From NCBI RefSeq assembly GCF_964340395.1, contig NC_135569.1, forward strand, positions 9,156,540 to 9,220,539: 64,000 bases of DNA, given 5' to 3'. A program made the position numbers and the translations under genes. The DNA comes from Glandiceps talaboti (taxonomy: Eukaryota; Hemichordata; Enteropneusta; Spengelidae). Every line of letters begins with the position of its first letter. Within the stretch, counting starts at the first letter, position 1. Below are positions 11,731 through 24,190 of the stretch, piece by piece. The notes under the pieces were generated by a model. That model did not search any database, was not told where the DNA came from, and saw only the letters and a list, made by a program, of their open reading frames with translations.

Positions 11731-11910
11731 CAATTGATGGATATGTGATGAAGCACTTGAAATATTGGCAGTCACTGCAAGTATTGAGACAATAGTCACG
11801 ATAGAAGACACTGAACTGGGCAACATCTTGGTCAGACCTAGCGCATGGAGTGTCACAAACCAAGAAGTCTGGACAATAAAAGGGATTCTTCCAAGTGCGG
11901 GGGCTATTCT
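11731..11910 (-). CDS. Cys-rich internal exon of unrecognised minus-strand gene
   Basis: An exactly 180-bp internal exon. The acceptor is strong, with a pyrimidine-rich run before CTACGTTGACAG, and the donor is a textbook GTGAGT (CCATCAATTG/GTGAGT). Both ends are phase 1, the arrangement typical of extracellular modules that can be inserted without breaking frame. The roughly 60-residue peptide has seven cysteines (CPDFLVCDTPC ... YCLNTCSDCQYFKC), which points to a disulphide-bonded secreted or ectodomain module. I cannot assign it to a named domain. It could belong to the same transcription unit as 5484-6161. No partner exon upstream (higher coordinates) was found with confidence. Confidence 0.5.
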
Positions 11911-11932
11911 CTGTCAACGTAGGAGATGACAA

Positions 11933-13340
11933 AGAAGTATCGAAAGTAATATATGTACATGGAAACGGGTGTTGACAATACTGTCACGTGCAACTCTTGG
12001 GTATCTTCCCCTTCTGACGACATACTATTGTAATTATGCAGTGCTAGAGCTACACCCCCAGAGTCATGGACGATTATAATTTAAAGCGGGCAGTAAATTG
12101 ATAACAGAAGTCGTGTCTCTCCAATCAGAATGTGTATAGCTTGACTTTTTTTATTTCACATGTCTGAAGCAATTCAACCAAATGACGGTGATTGACATGC
12201 CAATATCGTCAACAGGTAATACTAACTTCCTATTGCAAGGTTGTACCTATTGTAAGATATGCTTAGTGAATAAACCGTCTGGTGTTCCATGCACTTGTGA
12301 CGTTACACAAGCTCTTGCCAAGGGGGTGGTGACACTATCCGTTATACAGTGGGCGTTAACTATATACTACCGATTTCCTGTGGTGAATACATGTTTCGAC
12401 GAAAAAAAAATATTTTAATGTAAATTTAACCTCAAGAAAAATCCCCTCGTCCGTTCTATTGGAAATTATCTGTATTTACATATCCATATTTGGTTTGAAG
12501 TTGGAGAGAAATATGACGAGAAAATTGTTTAGTTTGTTTGACTTTATCAGGAGTTATTTCACTTATGATGACTCACATCAAATACCCAATTTCGTATCCT
12601 TGGACCTCGTAATTTGACCAAAATTGTGAGCTTCTACACTCTCTGTAGAGTCATAACCACCGCAATTGGTCACAAGCCATTCATTGCTTGCGACAAGTCG
12701 CCTTTGAAGTTAGGTAGTGTAGCTCGAATGGACAAAATTGCCTGAAATTGCTCAATTAACGAAATAAATTTCGGCATCGTGCTAAGAGTCGTGACACAAA
12801 AAAAGATGGAGGGGTAAGCATGGTGTATTGAACAGCCTGTATGTAAGTAATGAGAATTGTCATCTTGTCTGATATTTTAAAAGATACACTTTAGATAATT
12901 AACACACTTTCGCAATTTTTTTCTGAAAGTTTATTCAGAAGGCTGGCAGGATATCGGTCGACGACAATATGCTACGCCAAATATCCAAACTGTCAAACAG
13001 TGTGAACCCAGAATATCTATCGCGTACAGACCATGTCATAAACGGTGCGAGATTGTGAGCTAAGCTCTCACACACTTTCACGACACTATGATATTCGCAT
13101 TACCCTACAGACTTGGCAATCAGGCTCGTCGATATTATCAAGCCAGAGAGCTGAGCCTCTTCGTTACCGTCACATATCTTCGCATGCGAACTGTAATAGA
13201 TACTTGTTCTCAGCGTTTGACATCGTGATGCTGTATTGATATACCAAATCAATACTGGCATGTCTCGTGGTATAAAGACCTCATACTACATGTAAGATAG
13301 ACCAAAGCAATACGAAATATCTTAAGTATGATCGTCCTTA
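11933..13340. other. gene-free stretch
   Basis: The plus frame 12182-12418 contains several cysteines but no splice support. I see nothing else. Confidence 0.4.
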
Positions 13341-13348
13341 TCAAAGGA

Positions 13349-13452
13349 CTTATCTCTGGATGTGTATGCTACAAAGTTCGACTAGTCTTCCCTCACCGCA
13401 GTGAGGGAAGACGTGTCGAACCTCGTAGCATATACATCCAGAGCTACAAAGG
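13349..13452. repeat. long imperfect hairpin
   Basis: Two arms of about 50 bp (for example CTGGATGTGTATGCTAC against GTAGCATATACATCCAG, and GTCTTCCCTCAC against GTGAGGGAAGAC) are separated by a 4-base loop, CGCA, at 13397-13400. Only a handful of mismatches interrupt the stem. It may be a foldback element or a pre-miRNA-like hairpin; no second copy was seen in the window. Confidence 0.75.
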
Positions 13453-13723
13453 ACTGTGCATCAATTGCCGACTAACAAGTGTCAAATTAATATACCCCAA
13501 GTTAGCGTGATCACCGCAACTTATCCACATAAGTCAGCTGATAAATGTATTACAAACACAGGCCATTGTTCGATAACAAGTCATAAAAGTTGAATTACAG
13601 TGTTTATATTGTAATAAATTTAAAATGTCTGTTTGATGACGTCAAATATATTGGTCCAATAGCACAGTTGAGGAGAGTAGATACAATGGAAGTCAGTTGA
13701 GTTGAAACGAATCATAGTATGGC

Positions 13724-14990
13724 ATGACAAAATATATTACTATCGTTGCTACCTTTCATGTCATGATAAAATATGTTACTAACATTGCCAAATTTTATCG
13801 TCTGGACGGTCTCGTCATGACAAAATATCTTACTAACATTGCTACATTTTATCGTCTGGACGGTCTGGTCATGACAAAATATCTTACTAACATTGCTACA
13901 TTTTATCGTCTGGACGGTCTGGTCATGATAAAATATCTTACTAACATTGCTACATTTTATCGTCTAGACGGTCTGGTCATGATAAAATAACTTACTAACA
14001 TTGCCACATTTTATCGTCTGGACGGTCTGGTCATGATAAAATATCTTACTAACATTGCTACATTTTATCGTCTGGACGGTCTGGTCATGATAAAATATCT
14101 TACTAACATTGCTACATTTTATTGTCTTGACGGTCTGGTCATGACAAATATCTTACTAACATTGCTACATTTTATCGTCTGGACGGTCTGGTCATGACAA
14201 AATATCTTACTAACATTGCTACATTTTATCGTCTGGATGGTCTGGTCATGATAAAATATCTTACTAACATTGCTACATTTTATCGTCTGGACGGTCTGGT
14301 CATGACAAAATATCTTACTAACATTGCTACATTTTATCGTCTGGATGGTCTGGTCATGATAAAATATCTTACTAACATTGCTACATTTTATTGTCTGGAC
14401 GGTCTGGTCATGATAAAATATCTTACTAACATTGCTACATTTTATCGTCTAGACGGTCTGGTCATGATAAAATATCTTACTAACATTGCTACATTTTATC
14501 GTCTGGATGGTCTGGTCATGATAAAATATCTTACTAACATTGCTACATTTTATCGTCTAGACGGTCTGGTCATGATAAAATATCTTACTAACATTGCTAC
14601 ATTTTATCGTCTGGACGGTCTGGTCATGACAAATATCTTACTAACATTGCTACATTTTATCGTGGTCTGGTCATGATAAAATATCTTACTAACATTGCTA
14701 CATTTTATCGTCTGGACAGTCTGGTCATGACAAATATCTTACTAACATTGCTTCATTTTATTGTCTTGACGGTCTGGTCATGACAAATATCTTACTAACA
14801 TTGCTACATTTTATTGTCTTGACGGTCTCGTCATGACAAGATATCTTACTAACATTGCTACATTTTATCGTCTTGACGGTCTGGTCATGACAAAATATCT
14901 TACTAACATTGCCACATTTTATCGTCTGGACGGTCTCATCTTGATAAAATATCTTACTAACATTGCCACTTTATCGTCTGGTTTAACAAA
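13724..14990 (+). repeat. 54-bp satellite array (about 22 units)
   Basis: Tandem units of 54 bp contain ACATTGCTACATTTTATCGT, GGACGGTCTGGTCATGA and AAAATATCTTACT. The first units are diverged and the central ones nearly identical. A few units are 53 bp or otherwise shortened, breaking the frame. Because 54 is divisible by three, an 18-residue repeat (MTKYLTNIATFYRLDGLV) stays open for long stretches, but there is no start context, no unique flanking coding sequence and several units lose frame. The right end grades into the 43-bp type seen at 23 kb (GTCTGGTTTAACAAAAAT). Confidence 0.95.
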
Positions 14991-15309
14991 AATAAAGTAA
15001 AATTGTTACATTTTAATCCACTGACTTAGTCGGTGTTATAATTAAATAATAACACATGCCAGCGAGGGCAATATCACCGTTTAATGCCTGCCCTCAGGCT
15101 GTTTACCAAAATTCTGATGATGCCCTTGCCGAATGCCCGAGTGCATGTGACATCAATTTTATTACATCATTAATTCGTCACATGTCATTCATCCCCATTC
15201 GTCATCGATCGAAAGTTTTCCCTTTCATGACGCATTTCCTTTTCGGAATATGACACAAAACGTTCAAAATTGCTATTACTTTCCCTGATTTTTCTTAGAT
15301 ATTACTGAC

Positions 15310-15473
15310 GCTGGTATAATTATGATATTCTCCAATATTTTTCTTCATTCAGCCAGAAAGTACTTGTGACCTAAGGGTTGTCACTACTCGTCTAGCGACT
15401 CGTGGTGACAAAGGCCCCTTAGGTCACTTGTATTTTCCATGGCTGAACGACGAAAAATATTGGGGAATATTAG
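15310..15473. mobile_element. foldback MITE family E, copy 2
   Basis: Same architecture as 4937-5106: CCAATATTTTTCTTCATTCAG and its inverse near the right end (GACGAAAAATATTGG), an inner GTGACCTAAGGG / CCCCTTAGGTCAC pair, and a central TCTAGCGACTCGTGGTGACA. The outer arms are better preserved than in copy 1. Confidence 0.8.
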
Positions 15474-18300
15474 AGCTAAATATTTTTCTTGAGCCAGACG
15501 ATGACAAGAAGCATATATTGTCGAACCAGATGACGGATGGTTTTTTCAATTCAACTGATTTCCATTCTACTATCGTTATGAATAACATTGGTGTCATCAG
15601 CAATAGTGATGTTTTCTCGTGAGGTATTCATAAATTAACACCCCGGCTATATTAGTCAAGAAGTGTGTCACTGCCCACAGATAATCAAATTGAAATTAAG
15701 GATAACTCAACAAGGATGTTGTATACTGTGAACGACATGATAAATCAACGACGAGTGTACTGTTTTTATGACTTAGCTGTAAGCAATACAAATACGTACC
15801 ACGTCGTGTTATCTTGTAATATTATTTATACAAGTATTGGACCATGTATGGTATATAATTGGACATTAGCCTACATTTGAATTTATGTAAAGTGCATAAA
15901 AGGGGGTAATTTCAAATAATGGAAATAATGTAATGGTGTCTAAATCACATAATGCAGTAGCAAAAGCAAGGTCAGGAAATAGATTTACCAAATTATACCC
16001 ATATTGGGTGTATTGTTAAAGCGACGAATAATTTAATTACTCCTATTTCGCGTCAACACTGATTCTAAATAATTTGCAGGCAACATTGAAAATTGACTAA
16101 TATTAAGGCTCATTATCAAGATAATGTACTCACTTGTAAGTATTCCACGACGTTTTAGCTTCATTTTGGAATACATTTGTTCAAAATATGTTGAAATGAA
16201 GAAATAAATTTGAAGCGTTCATCAACATTTTCAGGAATTTAGGCATATATTCAAAACCAAACACAAATGAACGTACCAATTTGTTATTTGAAATATTTGT
16301 TGATGGATTTTCAATGTCTGCATCTTTATCCAGTCCAGTATTTATATATATAATATCATGGACTGTTATGTTTTATCACGTGCACTATGGAAGGAATTAT
16401 CAGCGACATCGTGATACTTAAAATCCCATCAATAACCATGCATTATTTCCCAAAGGTGAAGAAGTGAAATCTTGAGAGACAACTATTACAGCGGAAATAA
16501 CATATGCCTTCACTTTCATTGATCAACACATGTTTGATAAGAGTCACATTCAACCAACAAACATCAACACACACTTAGATATAAAGTAGACTCTGTCCAG
16601 TAAGTAATAATTTTGTGTTGGGATACCAGATCTATACTATACACCAGCTGGTGTTCTGATCATGAACACTGAACGCAATTATGATTTCCGCTGTACATTT
16701 ACATTAACCCTGTTTCAGTTATCAATACTCACAAATATTGCAACAGTGGCAATAAAATGACTATTATTAGCTAGATTTCCTTTCTAGTACTTGTTTACAC
16801 CTTGGACTTCAGTAGTTATACGAACCTCAAACTATTCAGACAACAGACTGACACGGCAGCGGCAAGCCAACCGTGTTGTTTGCTCTTTAGATCTGGGCAA
16901 CATTCGTATCTACAGAAACAAAGAAACCACAGTTGCGTTAGTGATCAGTGTATGTTTTTTGATATTAACCACAAAGTATCATATTAATTTCATTGTGGAT
17001 ATAAACTTTGTCTATGTCTTAAAGAGTCATCTGAGCAAACGTTATGCCTAGTTTGCCCCCAAGTTTATAACTCACAAAATTAGGCATATTGTTATAAAAT
17101 GGCATATTCCTTTTTCGTTCATATGTATCTTACGTAAGGGTAGGAACTAAGTTAGATGTGAGTGGCAGAAACATGATATCAATGTAGAGTGTAACACCGT
17201 AGGCGTCAGGAAGTTATTACCTGTCATCACCTAAAATTAAAAGACTTGCAAGAGGTAAATAAAACTCTTTAAAATACGCAAGGACATATAGCCTCTATGC
17301 AACGACTTTATGCAACGAAAGTTACACAAAATATACGGTTCATATATTCATCTGTAATATTGTATTGTGTCCAATCATGTTATCTAGTCTTTCCATACAA
17401 GATATCTCCTTAAAACGTTGACTTTATTTTTCGTACCTCCATGCCTTTGTTTTCGTGGCGTCTTTCGCTATGATTGGAGGCCCACGGCTGGCTTGCAATA
17501 CAAGGCAAAGTTCAATTTTTGAGTTGCCACAATAATAACATCTGCAATAGCATACACATTCCCTCTCTTTTTTTGCAATGACTACACTACTGCTAAGTAC
17601 CGATTAAAATTTCAGCGCTCTTGCATATTGAGAAATGTGCTAAAAAGTGAGCGAAATATTGCATTTTGTGTGATTTCTGCAAAAATTCTATATCGAGTAA
17701 AACAAAACAAGTTAGCTACTTTATGCTCAAATATTTATTTTGAAAAAGACTCAAAACAATTGCTTTGAGAATAAATTGGCCGGTAAGTACCCTCTGAAGA
17801 AAAATTCTTGAAAAAATGGTCTAAAATTAGAATTTTTGATGCCAAAAAATATGAATTTTATCAAATTTGTTGAAAACTGTCCAAGCTTAAGGCCTATGAC
17901 ATTCAGTTTGTAAAACAAACCGACGTTCAATTGGTGACAATAGAATTACTACATTACAATCTGATATAATTATTTTGGGGGAAAGGTACAGCAAAGGTGA
18001 TTTGCATACAGTTGAATCTTTTAGACATTAAAATATAAGAAAATGAACTGCATGATGACACTCAAGGTAACAAAATAAAGACCATTAATTTTATTCATAG
18101 TAAAGTGAATAAAGCTAAGGTTATTGAGATAATCTTTCCATAATACTTGTCACCTAAATCATTTATCCTTATTCCACGTATTCTGTCTGTTCACGATGGT
18201 CAAGTCATAAACCGAACTCTAACACTTCATTTCATTGCAGACTTTACTTTGACACTTGCGATGTGTCCACTCATTTAAACATACATAATACATAAGTACA
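15474..18300. other. gene-free stretch
   Basis: Several 60-86 codon frames occur (15428-15622, 15665-15880, 16791-17051), none with splice support or a recognisable peptide. No repeat shared with the rest of the window. Confidence 0.45.
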
Positions 18301-18303
18301 CAC

Positions 18304-18550
18304 ATTCACACACGCACATGCATACACAATTTCACATACATACATACATACATACATACATACATACATACATACATACATGCATACATGCATACATGCA
18401 TACATTCATACATGCATGCATGCATGCATACATGCATCAATGCATACATACACACATAAACACATACACACATACACACACACACACACACATACATACA
18501 TACATACATACATACATACATACATACATACATACATACATACATACATT
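18304..18550 (+). repeat. CATA/CATG microsatellite
   Basis: About 240 bp of CATA units with embedded TGCA, CACA and CATT variants. Open frames on both strands are repeat artefacts. Confidence 0.9.
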
Positions 18551-18559
18551 TAAAACGTT

Positions 18560-19964
18560 CCAGTTGTAGTTTGAATTCATGTAGGTCAACTTTAAACACC
18601 ATCATCTTATTTAGCTAACGTACTCTGAATCTTAAAGATCCAATTCGGATGAAGATTAAAATCTAAATGTAAATGTCAGTTGCTGGCAAAAAAACGTGGT
18701 CCAGAATAAAACGGGATCTCTTTTAATTGGTATGGCCCCACTGATAAAATAACATTAATGTGATAAAAACTTAAATGTCAGTGGAAATCAATTCCCTTAC
18801 ACTGATTAAATCGATTTTTAGTAATAATTCTCGTGCACGTTGTTTTTATATGCATCTGTTAAATATGCATTATTGTGGTAAGCTGAAGGGACACACGGAT
18901 TCACTGACCCGTACTCGGGCAATTTGTGTCAAAAAAATGTTTCATTTCTTCGCTGTATGTTTGACATGCAATATTAAAAATCAGTCTTAAGAAATATGAA
19001 AACATCTCGTATGTCAGATGGGCTGACGGACAGTGTCTGACAACTTTTATATGCGAAGGATTCACAGAGTCGTCAAATTCTTAGGATGTTGACATTATAT
19101 TGTATTGTATGATTGTAATGTATCGTGTTTTCTTTTTTTCATTGTTGGTTTCTCTTCTTGTGAAGGCTTAATAAATAAATAAATAAATAAATAAATAAAT
19201 ACATTAATGTGGAATCTAATCCTTTGGCCGTTTAAGGCAGTTGAAAATCGTATAGAAATCTTATATAGATAATCACGCTATATCTCTGTTTTAAAACGAT
19301 GCATACATTTTTGATGGATTATGTTTTGAAAGGAAACCTATTTAAGCAGGTGTTTTTTTTGCTTTATGTTTTATTGACTTTGTCCACCGGCCCATGCCAA
19401 AGAAAATGATACATATGAAATAAATAGATAAATCAGCCATTCAAAGGAAAACTTATCTATTACACTTCCTCAATACAAATGCTTCGTATAATTATATATA
19501 ATGTAAAAAAAAATTCAAATGTGATTTCAAGTATTGGTATGACGTCATCAGTGACCTCATCATGACAGACATGTACGTCACGGGTAATATTATTGGTATG
19601 TCAAATTTGACGTCACCAGGTACACCGTCGCTAAACGTTAATGGGTGCTTGAACTATAGACCGGACGCATGCAAATTCCAAAATATACAAAGAAAATATA
19701 TTTATTCCTTCACTGAATCATTTGGCCTTCCCATTCTTCTTAATTTTTCGGTTTCTTGTTTCACTGACCGAGTTTTCATAAAATATGTATTTCGGTAATA
19801 CCGAATATCGATAACAGTTTTGACTTCATCACTCGTCGCCATTCTTTATCCATCGACATTTCTCCTAGATTACAGCAAGTCTTCGTAGAAGATACATTCA
19901 ATGGGATATTTAGTAGTAAAAGTGTTAGCTATTTCGGTTGTAGAAAGCACGCTCTTTTTTCGGA
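18560..19964. other. gene-free stretch with AAAT tract
   Basis: An AAAT run (about 19170-19202) follows TGTGAAGGCTTAATAAATAAA and a T-rich stretch, which resembles the 3' tail of a retroposon, but no body was recognised. No gene is supported. Confidence 0.4.
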
Positions 19965-19967
19965 TTA

Positions 19968-20462
19968 TTCCGCTAGCAGCAAGCATGTCGGCTTATTTGG
20001 TAGTAGCAAGCATGTCGGCTTATTTCGGGAGTAGCAAGCATGTCGGCTTATTTCGGGAGTAGCAAGCGTGTCGTCTTATTTCGGAAGTAGCAAGCATGTT
20101 GGCTTATTTTGGTAGTAGTAGTAGCAAGCATGTCGGCTTATTTCGGGAGTAGCAAGCATGTCGGCTTACATTTGGTTGTAGCAAGCATGTCGGCTTATTT
20201 GGTAGTAGCAAGCATGTCGGCTTATTTGGTAGTAGCAAGCATGTCGGCTTATTTCGGTAGTAACTAGCACGTCGTCTTATTTCGGGAGTAGCAAGCATGT
20301 CGGCTTATTTGGTAGTAGCTAGCATGTCGACTTATTTCGGTAGTAGCAAGCATGTCGACTTATTTCGGTAGTAGCAAGCATGTCGGCTTATTTGGTAGTA
20401 GTAAGCATGTCGGCTTATTTGGTAGTAGCAAGCATGTCGGCTTATTTCGATAGTAGCAATTC
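19968..20462 (+). repeat. 28-29 bp minisatellite (about 17 units)
   Basis: Units contain GTAGCAAGCATGTCGGCTTA, spaced by TTTCGGGA or TTTGGTA, with occasional insertions of GTA. Minus-strand frames here are repeat artefacts. Confidence 0.92.
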
Positions 20463-20528
20463 CCAAGCATGCAGCACTTATTTGTTGTACTAATGCCTTC
20501 TGTAACATGTTATAGTGTATAAAGTTGA

Positions 20529-20899
20529 AAGATGCCATATTAGATGAGGATTGGGTATTGAATTTGGATTTTTAATTTATAAAACAATTAATTTTGTCAA
20601 GGCTTTGTTTGTAAGAAATTAATGTGAAACAGCATTGACAAAATATGTGTTTGTAACTCAATACATTGCAGAAAGCTAAAACGTGTGTAAACAGTTTGTT
20701 ATTGTAAGTACAATAACAAACATTTTACACATTTATAAACCTTTTGTAATAGATGATAATAATCGAGTTACAAACACAGACTTGGCATATGGTGTTTCAC
20801 ATTGATTTTTCAAGAAGGCGGCCATGATAACATTGTTTTTGTTTTATGAATTAAAAATCCACAAATAAATACCAATCCTCATCTACATGGCCACCTTAA
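20529..20899. mobile_element. MITE family A, copy 1
   Basis: An inverted-repeat element of about 370 bp. The left arm has GATGAGGATTGGGTATT and TTTATAAAACAATT, the right arm ATTAAAAATCC and CAATCCTCATC. The centre is a palindrome built on TTTGTTATTGTA / TACAATAACAAA. A second inverted pair, TTTGTAACTCAATA / GAGTTACAAAC, flanks the centre. No coding capacity. Homologous to four other full or split copies in the window. Confidence 0.85.
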
Positions 20900-21620
20900 A
20901 GGAATCAGCTACACTTTAGTTGACCTTTGACCAACACAGACCTTAAAAACACAACCCACACAAAATAAAATGAGCGACGTTTAAAAAGTAGTTTTAGAAA
21001 TCTAGTAGATGAGAGTTGTTGAGATGATGTACACATTTTTGCCACCATTTAGGCTAACCACGTGATAAAATAAAACAAATAATGAGACATACATATCTAC
21101 TACTAATTGCAATCTATTAAAAAATGCCCGAAAAATATTAGCCAGACCTCGGCAATATTTGACAAGTATTAATATAAATAAAACAGCCCAGTTTTGACCA
21201 TTAGCATTGCAGATCAAACTCACGATAAAATGGGCATATCTTCAACAACAGATTCATAAATATTGATATGAATATTCAAATTGTGTCTCTATCAATCATA
21301 CTTCCTACGATCTTCCTTCGATGTATAGTTCAAATTATATCTGTTGTCAATAATTAGTTTCTTCGAGGTAATTTGAAAGTAATTCCTGTGACCTTTGCTA
21401 ATTTGCACACATCTACTTCTACATCCTATTAAATTCACATTTCCCTGACATACAGTAGTTGTAAATAAAACAAACCAAACAACAAGACGTCATCATGCGT
21501 CACAAGGCAAGGTTTCAGTTGACTAAACTGTAAAGTCACGTGTTTCGTATATAGCTGCACGAGCTTCATCTGGAACATGTCTTGAAACTATTTTGCCCAT
21601 TTTATTCGTACAGCGAACAG
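20900..21620. other. gene-free stretch
   Basis: AT-rich, without supported coding sequence or shared repeats. Confidence 0.45.
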
Positions 21621-21872
21621 AATAGGGAACTTGCAATCCAGACTGAGCATGCTCAGACGCAAAGGACTATGGGATTACCTGAGGTTATCGTAATACCAAA
21701 TGTGGAGCTACCGATAAAATGAATCTCCCACAATGGTTAGGGTAACTATGAATTGATTATTTGTGGTTACAAACAATGTATCAACATTGTTTATAATGCT
21801 AATTGATGAGTATTTATTTTCACATCTCCCATGATGCAACATTCAATATGGCGGGTTTGCAAGTTCCCTATT
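21621..21872. mobile_element. MITE family D, copy 1
   Basis: Termini AATAGGGAACTTGCAA and TTGCAAGTTCCCTATT form a 16-bp perfect inverted repeat. The interior (CTGAGCATGCTCAGACGC, GGTTATCGTAATACC, CATGATGCAACATTCAA) is closely matched by 52731-52973. Non-coding, about 252 bp. Confidence 0.85.
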
Positions 21873-22420
21873 GAATCACCTGTGAGTAAACGTATTCGCC
21901 TAGCTGTACACATAGTATAGTAAAATAAAGCAAATCTAATTTGTTTTTGGGTCCGTACCCTGAAATCTGCCCCCCCCCCCAACAGGATCACGGTATCTGT
22001 TACTGCATTACTTATGTATAAAATCGACCTCCAAGTAACATGTACAATGTCTAATTATTGGTAATTTAACAATTTTTAGTGAATATATTGTTGGTTTTCT
22101 AATCGAAAAAAGTACTCCATGATTAGGCAGCGTAGTCTCGGTTATGGCTTGTCCTAAAATACTTGTTATGACAGTATTTTAAGAGTTGAGGATGTATCCA
22201 TGACTCCAAGAGGGTGGTGTGTCACCACAGCATTGATCACTGCTGTAACATACTATAATCAATTCATATTATTACTTAAAGAGAAAAAATAGAAAGTGTA
22301 ATTCAAGAATTTCACATGATGCATTCCCAGTCAACTATGCTTATGTGATAACATCATTACTTAGAATCACCTTGACACAAAAACGCGTAAAAAAGTATTG
22401 GATATGAACCAGAGTTTTTA
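21873..22420. other. gene-free stretch
   Basis: Nothing recognisable apart from a C-run near 21970. Confidence 0.45.
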
Positions 22421-22941
22421 AATGCATTGTAAATTGTTTCAGAATAAATTGTCGGGATTGATATCTACAAATCGGATTGCATTCACTTCAGATGAAATGA
22501 AATGAAATGAAATGAAATGAAATGAAATGAAATGAAATGAAATGACTGGAGAGAAGCATGACGTTTGTTGAGGATGAAGTGAGAAAGTGAACGACTATGG
22601 GCAGAAAACTATCCTGGTAGTGGAATTTAAGATTTTGTGCATGTAATGTGCTCGAAACGGGACCTCTTCACATACAATCAAAATGCATTGTAAATTGTTT
22701 CAGAATAAATTGTCGGGATTGATATCTACAAATCGGATTGCATTCACTTCAGATGAAATGAAATGAAATGGAATGAAATGAAATGAAATGAAATGAAATG
22801 ACTGGAGAGAAGCATGACGTTTGTTGAGGATGAAGTGAGAAAGTGAACGACTATGGGCAGAAAACTATCCTGGTAGTGGAATTTAAGATTTTGTGCATGT
22901 AATGTGCTCGAAACGGGACCTCTTCACATACAATCAAAATC
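22421..22941 (+). repeat. 261-bp direct tandem duplication with GAAAT tract
   Basis: Two nearly identical units (starting at 22421 and 22682) share AATGCATTGTAAATTGTTTC, an AAATG pentamer run of about 9 units, and GGAGAGAAGCATGACGTTTG. The differences I see are in the pentamer tract (one GGAATG variant). The duplication looks recent. Confidence 0.9.
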
Positions 22942-23074
22942 ACGCCACCATGGCCAGAAATAAACTGTCGCCTGGTTGGATAGTGACATCATACGAATAT
23001 TGTTACATTTGTTACATGAGATGCTATTATCTTGGCAGGCTGTTAAACTGTAAATGATTTGACGACAATCGTTA

Positions 23075-23400
23075 TTCGCGCAAAGAAAATGTAGCAATGG
23101 CAGTAAGATTTTTGTGCGCCAGACGATGAAATGTAGCAATGTTAGTAAGATTTTTGTTGAGCCAGACGATAAAATGTAGCACTGTTGGTAAGATTTTTGT
23201 TGAGCCAGACGATAAAATGTAGCAATGGCAGTAAGATTTTTGTGCGCCAGATGATAAAATGTAGCACTGATAGTGAGATTTTTGTTGAGCCAGACGATAA
23301 AATGTAGCAATGTTAGTAAGATTTTTGTTGATCCAGACGATAAAATGTAGCAATGTTAGTAAGATTTTTGTTGAGCCAGACGATAAAATGTAGCAATGGA
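23075..23400 (-). repeat. 43-44 bp satellite, about 7-8 units, related to the 54-bp array
   Basis: Units read AAAATGTAGCAATGTTAGTA, AGATTTTTGTTGAGCCAGAC and GAT. The part complementary to TTACTAACATTGCTACATTT is shared with the 54-bp units at 13.78 kb in the opposite orientation, while the linker differs (CAACAAAAATC here, GGTCTGGTCATGATAAAAT there). Confidence 0.9.
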
Positions 23401-24110
23401 TGTATGATATTAGCCAGGTGACGTACTGTGTTAGGTGTCGTGCATGTCATTATACACCTACACACAAAGAGATCCTACACTCCTATACAGTAATGGAAAA
23501 CAGTTAAGCCGTCAACTTGTTAACAGTTTTCAACAACTAGTTATGTGAATCGTGTACTACGATTTCCAAGAGGCTAAAATTAATTGACCCGTACTTCAAA
23601 GGGACCTGCTAATCACAGGGGAGAATTTGTAAGATTAAATGTCTGTACTTGTGAATAAATAATGCAATAATCTAAAAGGGAGTAAAATGTAGTAAATCTC
23701 CCAAAATGTCATTTAGCAGGTGACGCGTTGCCAATTATTAGAAAACACTCCTATTTTCTCATATACAAATGAAGCTGTCACTCGAAAGTTAATTTATATA
23801 TTCTTTGGAGGAGTGAAATATAGTTAATTTCAGTCATCCTTTCGTCTGACTAATTTTTATGCGCCACACTGTTTTAAAACAGAAAGTAAATACATTTTAT
23901 TTATCAACTACTTGCTATTCTTTACTTTCCATACGTTTGATGTATTGCATTGTATATTGTGTGTGCTATGAGATTGTGTCCATAATGCTCCTAATTAATA
24001 TGAACGCCCGAGATAATATCTTTGAGGTTGATATGATTAGAATGAATTCTTTAGATTGGGATTGAACGTCAATAACATCATATATTATGTTTTTTTTATT
24101 GTGGTGCAGT
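23401..24110. other. gene-free stretch
   Basis: No supported coding sequence; AT-rich. Confidence 0.45.
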
Positions 24111-24111
24111 G

Positions 24112-24190
24112 TACTGTGTTGTGTTGTGTTGTGTTGTGTTGTGTTGTGTTGCGGTGTGGCGCAGCGGGGGGTGCAGCGTGGTGTGGTGTT
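24112..24190 (+). repeat. GTGTT pentamer microsatellite
   Basis: About eight GTGTT units followed by a G-rich, CG-containing degenerate tail (GTGGCGCAGCGGGG). Confidence 0.85.

Noticed and set aside
14194-14676. 160-residue protein of 18-residue repeats
   Set aside because: Period 54 keeps the frame open by arithmetic; several units break the frame, neither end has unique coding sequence, and related arrays with period 43 are not coding.
13724-14990. CRISPR-like array
   Set aside because: No unique spacers between repeats, eukaryotic context, repeats are directly adjacent.
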